Below, one piece after another: positions 4,049 through 8,561 of a DNA stretch of 8,561 nucleotides. Position 1 is the stretch's first letter. The number at the start of each line of letters is the position of its first letter. The notes under the pieces were generated by a model. It was not told the origin of the DNA and ran no database searches. It saw only the letters and a list, made by a program, of their open reading frames with translations. The DNA comes from an uncultured Oscillospiraceae bacterium (GTDB lineage Bacteria > Bacillota > Clostridia > Oscillospirales > Acutalibacteraceae). The stretch covers positions 1 through 8,561 of the forward strand of contig UQVI01000079.1 of assembly GCA_900544515.1 (NCBI GenBank), written 5' to 3'. A program made the position numbers and the translations under genes.

Positions 4049-5908
4049 TCACCTTGAAAGCATTGTGTATCGGTGAGGGGGAAGCGTTATGATACCGTTT
4101 TCGCATTTAAAATCAGAGTGCGAATAAGCATTATTCCATTTTTCACCGACAAACAATTTTGTCTCTTCATCATTATTATTAACCGCCACAAGGACACTGT
4201 TATCACTGCTGACACGCTCATAGGCGATAGCAGAATTCTCACAAAACACAGGGACAAACTCACCGTCAATCAGCGCCTTTGCTCCGTTTCTGATTTGACC
4301 CAGACGTTTGTACCATTTAAGCAGCTCCTCATTCTGATTATCCCACTGCATACAGGCACGGTTAAAAGGATCCTTCATACCCTGCATACCGATTTCATCA
4401 CCATAATAAATGGACGGTACACCGGGAAGAGTGAACTGAATAAGTGATGCCATTTTCATCATGGAAATACCCTTAAGATAATCGTAGGAAGACAGCTCAT
4501 TATTTGCGAACTGCCAGTCACGTCCCTTTCCCTCATTGTCAGGACCTGCAAGGCGTGTAATGGCACGCTCGGTATCGTGTGTACCGATATGGTTCATAAG
4601 TACATTGAGCACCTGCGGAGGATAATTTTCCACAATATTCATAACTGAATCGAAAAAATATTCACCGTGACCGTAGCGGACAAAATTCAAAACTGCATCG
4701 GCAAATGGATAATTCATTACGGAATCAAGCTCTTCACCGAGAAGATACTTTCGTCTCTGTCCATAGGCGAATTTATTTGTGGCATCCTCCCACACCTCGC
4801 CGATAATCACAGCGTTCTCATTTTCCTCTTTAACTGCTTTTCTTAAATCATCAAGGAAAATATCAGGCAGCTCATCTGCCACATCAAGGCGCCAGCCACT
4901 GATACCACACCTCAGCCATTTACGGAGAATTCCATCCTTACCGCAAATATAGTTACGATAGCTTTCGTCCTCCTCAATAACCTCAGGGAGCAGCTTAATC
5001 CCCCACCAGGCGTGGTAATCATCAGGCCAGTTAATAAACTTGTACCAGCTAAAATACGGACTCTCCGTACTATTATAAGCACCGAGTGTATTGTAATGAT
5101 TATATAAATTAAAGTACTTACTGTCACAGCCTGTATGGCTGAATACACCATCGAGAATGATGGAAATCCCATACTTTTCCTTAGCTGTTTTGCAGAGGGA
5201 TTTTAAATCCTCCTCCGTTCCCAAAAGAGGGTCAATCTTTTCATAGTCAGCCGTATCATACCTATGATTGGAATGTGCCTCAAATATGGGATTTATATAA
5301 ATACAGCCTACACCTAAATCAGCGATATACGGAAGCTTTTCCTCAATCCCCTTAAGGTCACCGCCGAAATAATCATTATTCCAGATGCCGTTCATCTGCT
5401 CCTCTTTCCAATAAGGTGTTTCACCCCACCGGCGAAGAACACGTGTTGACGGCACAGTCTTTTTTTCAGCACCCGAATTATAGAATCTGTCAGGGAAAAC
5501 CTGATAAATGATACCACCTTTCAGAAAGTCAGGCGTCTTAAAGTTTTTATCATATACGGTCTGCTGAAATTCATTCCCCTGCGCCGAGAAATCACCTATT
5601 CCGTTTCCTGTATTCATAATCAGGCTTTTGCCCCAAGGGGTGTCAAGCTCGAAATGATAAAAATACAGACCCGGCGTTGTGGCTGAAAAATGCAGTTCCC
5701 AGTATTCATGATACTCACCGCACATACCTGCCCAGAACATACCATAATATGCCGTTTCCTCATTCTCACCATCTTTTGTTATGGCAAGGGTTGCACAGCT
5801 GCATCTGCAGTCTCTCGGCACGATGATACGGAATTTGCATTGTTCATCTGTGGCAATTGCTGATCGTATTGACTTGTATGATTTATCCCTTGAATTAAAA
5901 ATCAGCAT
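4049..5908 (-). CDS. GH13 alpha-glycosidase (neopullulanase/cyclomaltodextrinase-like), 619 aa
   Basis: This enzyme hydrolyses alpha-glucans such as maltodextrins, probably in the cytoplasm because no signal peptide is visible. Residues about 10-110 form an N-terminal beta domain like those of neopullulanases. The (beta/alpha)8 barrel follows from about 130 (GGIIYQVFPDRFYN). GH13 motifs are DGVFSH at 253-258, GWRLDVADE with nucleophile D342, GEVWED with acid/base E371, and NHIGTHDTER with D445. The C-terminal beta domain runs from about 540 to 619. YINPIFEAHSNHRYDTADY is characteristic of neopullulanase-type members. The start is ATG at 5906-5908, with GAGG 5 nt upstream. A TTG at 5924-5926 would add six residues but lies in an inverted repeat and has no ribosome binding site. 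It lies 72 bp downstream of glgP, in the same direction, and likely supplies debranched or shortened chains to it. The exact specificity (alpha-1,4, alpha-1,6, cyclodextrin) cannot be read from sequence. Confidence 0.92.
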   Translation of the reverse strand: MLIFNSRDKSYKSIRSAIATDEQCKFRIIVPRDCRCSCATLAITKDGENEETAYYGMFWAGMCGEYHEYWELHFSATTPGLYFYHFELDTPWGKSLIMNTGNGIGDFSAQGNEFQQTVYDKNFKTPDFLKGGIIYQVFPDRFYNSGAEKKTVPSTRVLRRWGETPYWKEEQMNGIWNNDYFGGDLKGIEEKLPYIADLGVGCIYINPIFEAHSNHRYDTADYEKIDPLLGTEEDLKSLCKTAKEKYGISIILDGVFSHTGCDSKYFNLYNHYNTLGAYNSTESPYFSWYKFINWPDDYHAWWGIKLLPEVIEEDESYRNYICGKDGILRKWLRCGISGWRLDVADELPDIFLDDLRKAVKEENENAVIIGEVWEDATNKFAYGQRRKYLLGEELDSVMNYPFADAVLNFVRYGHGEYFFDSVMNIVENYPPQVLNVLMNHIGTHDTERAITRLAGPDNEGKGRDWQFANNELSSYDYLKGISMMKMASLIQFTLPGVPSIYYGDEIGMQGMKDPFNRACMQWDNQNEELLKWYKRLGQIRNGAKALIDGEFVPVFCENSAIAYERVSSDNSVLVAVNNNDEETKLFVGEKWNNAYSHSDFKCENGIITLPPHRYTMLSR

Positions 5909-5924
5909 AGTATCCTCAATTGTC

Positions 5925-5965
5925 AATAGACACGGCTATTAATTACTTAAGTTACCGTGTCTATT
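5925..5965. repeat. Perfect 11-bp inverted repeat between glgP and the GH13 gene
   Basis: AATAGACACGG (5925-5935) and CCGTGTCTATT (5955-5965) are perfect inverted arms with a 19-nt AT-rich loop. On the minus strand the 3' arm ends 7 nt before the GAGG of the GH13 gene and is not followed by a U-run, so it is not a classical terminator. It could stabilise or process the intergenic mRNA, lower downstream expression, or be an operator. It lies wholly inside the 72-bp gap. Confidence 0.65.
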
Positions 5966-5980
5966 TTACTAATTCATTAT

Positions 5981-8509
5981 TTATTTTTTAGCAGTTTTCT
6001 TTGTCTGCTTTTTTGCAGTTGTTTTAGAAGCTGCTTTCTTCTCTGTCTTTTTTTCAGTCTTCGCAGCCATAGGAGCACTCTTTCTTGAGGTCTTAGGCTT
6101 TTCCTCAGGAACAGCAACAGGTTTTGTATGCCAGATTCTGTCAGCATAGTCCATAATGGAACGGTCTGCACTGAACACACCTGCACCACTGATGTTCATA
6201 AGAGACATTCTTGCAAAGCGTTCCTTATCTCTGTAAGCCTGTGCAGAAAGCTGCTGTGCCTTCTGATAATCAGCGAAATCAGCAAATGCCATATACTGGT
6301 CAACATTCATAAGTGATGATGTGATTTCGCCGAACTGTTTGCCATTAACACCCTGTGCGATAAAATCAACTGCGCTCTTGAGTGTACCGTTATTATTCAG
6401 GAACTGCATCGGATCATATCCGTCTCTCTTAAGCTGTTCAACCTCAGGAGTTGTAAGACCAAAGATGAAGATATTATCCTCTCCGACAGCATCATAAATC
6501 TCAACGTTAGCACCATCCATTGTACCGAGAGTAACTGCACCATTAAGCATAAGCTTCATATTACCGGTACCTGATGCCTCTGTACCTGCAAGCGAAATCT
6601 GCTCTGATATATCAGCAGCCGGCATAAGAGCTTCAGCAAGAGATACGCTGTAATCCTCCATAAATACAATCTTGATTCTGCCCTTGATGTCAGGATCATT
6701 ATTGACTACCTTTGAAAGAGCGTCGATAAGCTCAATAATCTTCTTAGCCATAAAGTAGCCCGGAGCCGCCTTTGATGCAAAGATATACGTTCTCGGCTCA
6801 TAGTCCATATTCGGATTCGCTTTGAGCATCTGGTAATCAGCAATGATATTGAGCACATTGAGCTGCTGTCTCTTATACTCGTGGAGACGCTTAACCTGAA
6901 CATCAAAAATAGATGTAGGATCAAGCTCAATGCCGTTTCTCTTCTTAACAATATCCGCAAAGCGCTCTTTGTTAGCAAGCTTGATTGCATTCAGTCTGTC
7001 AAGCACCTGGCTGTCATCCTTATAATCACGGAGCTTAAGAAGCTCATCGCTCTTTGTAATAAAGCCGTCACCAATAAGCTCAGTAATGAATTTGGTAAGC
7101 TCAGGGTTAGACTGACAAATCCAGCGTCTGAATGCAATACCATTCGTTACATTTTTGAATTTATCAGGTGTAATGGTATAGAAATCGTTGAATACTGTAT
7201 CCTTAAGGATTTCAGAATGAAGTGCAGATACACCGTTTACAGAGTGTGAGCCTGCAACACAAAGGTTAGCCATTCTTACAACACCGCCTGATACGATTGC
7301 CATTCTTTCAACCTTATCAGCATCGTGGGTTACACCCCAGATGTATGCACGGAAGCGGTTGTCAATTTCCTTAGTAATCTCATAAATACGCGGAAGAAGT
7401 CTTCTGTAAAGATCCTCACTCCAGCACTCAAGAGCCTCTTTCATAACAGTATGATTTGTGTAAGCAACAGTTCTTGTAACAAGGCTCCATGCTGTGTCCC
7501 AATCGTAGCCGCACTCGTCAAGCATAATTCTCATAAGCTCAGGAATAGCCATTGTAGGGTGCGTATCATTAATATGAATTGCAACCTTTTCAGGAAGATT
7601 ATCAAGTGTGCCATAGCTTGTTAAATGACGCTGAATGATATCCTGAACAGATGCTGAAACAAGGAAATACTGCTGACGGAGTCTCAGTGACTTACCCTCG
7701 ACTGTATTGTCTGACGGATAAAGCACCTTTGAAATTGCCTCCGCCATAGCTGACTGCTCCATCGCCTTAATATATGAGCCTGAATTGAAAAGACCCATAT
7801 CAAGTGCAGGCTTTCTTGCAGCCCAGAGACGAAGACGTGAAACACCCTTGCTCTTACCTGAAACATACATATCATAAGGAATAGCAGTAACTGTATTGCA
7901 GTCTCTGTGCTCAACGTGGTGATAATCACCGTCCCAGCTATCCTCAATCCAGCCTTCAAACTTAACCTCAACTGCTCTTTCCTCACGAGGTACAAGCCAT
8001 ACATCACCGCCTGGAAGCCAGAAATCAGGGAGCTCTGTCTGCCAGCCGTCAATCAGCTTCTGCTTAAAAATACCTGCCTCATAACGCAGTGAATATCCCA
8101 TTGATCTGAAGCCGTTGGTTGCAAGTCCGTCAAGATAGCATGCAGCAAGTCTGCCGAGACCGCCGTTGCCGAGACCAGCGTCAGGCTCTTCATCATAAAG
8201 CTTTTCAAGCTTTACATCGAAGGATTTCAAAGCCTCATCAAAAACAGATGTTAAATCAAGATTATAAAGATTGTTTTTCAGTGAACGGCCCATAAGGAAT
8301 TCCATACAAAGATAATAAATTTCCTTTGAGTCCTGCTCCTTAGCCTCATTTCGAAATTCGCTGTTCATTTCTGAAAGCATATCGCGAACTATCATTGCTA
8401 CTGCTTTATAGTATTGTTCATTAGTTGCAGTTTTGGGATCCACGCCGAAGAAATGGCTTAGTTTGTCGCTAATAGCTTTCTTAGCCTGCGAAACAGTCAT
8501 CTTTTTCAT
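5981..8509 (-). CDS. glgP: Glycogen/maltodextrin phosphorylase (GT35), 842 aa, with lysine-rich tail
   Basis: The enzyme releases glucose 1-phosphate from the non-reducing ends of alpha-1,4-glucans, using pyridoxal phosphate, in the cytoplasm. Family signatures run through residues 1-795: CMEFLMGRSLKNNL (68-81), EPDAGLGNGGLGRLAACYLD (108-127), IHINDTHPTMAIPELMR (311-327), VQVKRLHEYKRQQLN (537-551) and TEASGTGNMKLMLNGAVTLG (643-662), with the PLP-binding lysine at K652. Bacterial GT35 enzymes normally end near residue 795 to 820. Here RIWH (791-794) is followed by about 47 residues rich in Lys, Ala, Thr and Pro, with 16 Lys, 1 Arg and only 4 Glu. GGAGGA lies 5 nt before the ATG. It is the first gene of a run with the GH13 and DinB-like genes. 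The 52 bp upstream are very AT-rich, but I see no convincing promoter there. Confidence 0.96.
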   Translation of the reverse strand: MKKMTVSQAKKAISDKLSHFFGVDPKTATNEQYYKAVAMIVRDMLSEMNSEFRNEAKEQDSKEIYYLCMEFLMGRSLKNNLYNLDLTSVFDEALKSFDVKLEKLYDEEPDAGLGNGGLGRLAACYLDGLATNGFRSMGYSLRYEAGIFKQKLIDGWQTELPDFWLPGGDVWLVPREERAVEVKFEGWIEDSWDGDYHHVEHRDCNTVTAIPYDMYVSGKSKGVSRLRLWAARKPALDMGLFNSGSYIKAMEQSAMAEAISKVLYPSDNTVEGKSLRLRQQYFLVSASVQDIIQRHLTSYGTLDNLPEKVAIHINDTHPTMAIPELMRIMLDECGYDWDTAWSLVTRTVAYTNHTVMKEALECWSEDLYRRLLPRIYEITKEIDNRFRAYIWGVTHDADKVERMAIVSGGVVRMANLCVAGSHSVNGVSALHSEILKDTVFNDFYTITPDKFKNVTNGIAFRRWICQSNPELTKFITELIGDGFITKSDELLKLRDYKDDSQVLDRLNAIKLANKERFADIVKKRNGIELDPTSIFDVQVKRLHEYKRQQLNVLNIIADYQMLKANPNMDYEPRTYIFASKAAPGYFMAKKIIELIDALSKVVNNDPDIKGRIKIVFMEDYSVSLAEALMPAADISEQISLAGTEASGTGNMKLMLNGAVTLGTMDGANVEIYDAVGEDNIFIFGLTTPEVEQLKRDGYDPMQFLNNNGTLKSAVDFIAQGVNGKQFGEITSSLMNVDQYMAFADFADYQKAQQLSAQAYRDKERFARMSLMNISGAGVFSADRSIMDYADRIWHTKPVAVPEEKPKTSRKSAPMAAKTEKKTEKKAASKTTAKKQTKKTAKK

Positions 8510-8561
8510 ATAAATCCTCCAAATTATTTTATTTATTTCATTAAATTATTAATCAACTTTG

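Noticed and set aside
4044..4106. Longer start for the DinB-like protein (ATG at 4106)
   Set aside because: It would overlap the GH13 gene by 58 nt and add residues unlike the family, while ATG at 4043 has a ribosome binding site right after the GH13 stop.
5909..5926. TTG start adding six residues to the GH13 protein, and a TTGACA (-35-like) at 5921-5926
   Set aside because: The TTG lies inside the inverted repeat without a ribosome binding site. The TTGACA has no -10 at a suitable distance before the start codon.
335..5933. CAATAGACA found three times (335-343, 2089-2097, 5924-5932)
   Set aside because: Nine AT-rich bases in unrelated contexts, with no shared flanks or symmetry; chance is sufficient.
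1509..8092. Numerous 60-120-codon plus-strand ORFs opposite the TnpV-family gene, spoVAD, the DinB-like gene, GH13 and glgP
   Set aside because: They are antisense or frame-shadow readings of well-supported genes, without ribosome binding sites or recognisable domains.

Overview
The window looks like a chromosomal segment of a low-GC, Gram-positive gut-type Clostridia (Ruminococcus/Oscillospiraceae-like). The basis is the strong GGAGG-type ribosome binding sites, a spoVAD remnant, a TnpV-family gene and a cytoplasmic glycogen-degradation operon. No species can be named from the sequence alone. Composition is uneven. Sampled lines of the left part (recombinase) are about one third G+C, while sampled lines of the glycogen phosphorylase gene approach one half.

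Right half (about 3340-8510, all on the minus strand, read right to left): an ordinary metabolic operon of glgP (glycogen/maltodextrin phosphorylase, with an unusual lysine-rich tail), then a cytoplasmic GH13 alpha-glucosidase/neopullulanase-type enzyme, then a DinB-like four-helix protein with a HicB-like N-terminus that starts 5 nt after the GH13 stop. GlgP and the GH13 enzyme would together break down intracellular alpha-glucan. A perfect 11-bp inverted repeat sits between the first two genes.

Middle (about 1830-3340): a scar-like accessory zone. It holds a hairpin-rich repeat, an 86-codon gene remnant with no start codon, a 43-codon ORF overlapping it by ATGA, a strong hairpin that contains the next ribosome binding site, a spoVAD gene cut off at about 60% of normal length, and a further 190-bp array of four hairpins. 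An 18-bp direct repeat (one mismatch) lies at the 3' end of the DinB-like gene and again 1.2 kb away beyond the spoVAD remnant, as if the segment between were inserted.

Left (1-1832): a mobile/defence-like module. There is a TnpV-family gene (minus) and a complete Xer-like tyrosine recombinase (plus), which converge on a shared hairpin terminator. Divergent from the recombinase is the N-terminal part of a TIR-domain gene that runs off the window edge. The 181-bp space between the TIR and recombinase starts contains a recombination-core-like inverted repeat (10-bp arms, 6-bp centre), two direct repeats 21 bp apart and a TATAAT box. The most interesting lead is the pairing of a TIR effector-like gene with a recombinase and a possible recombination site between them.
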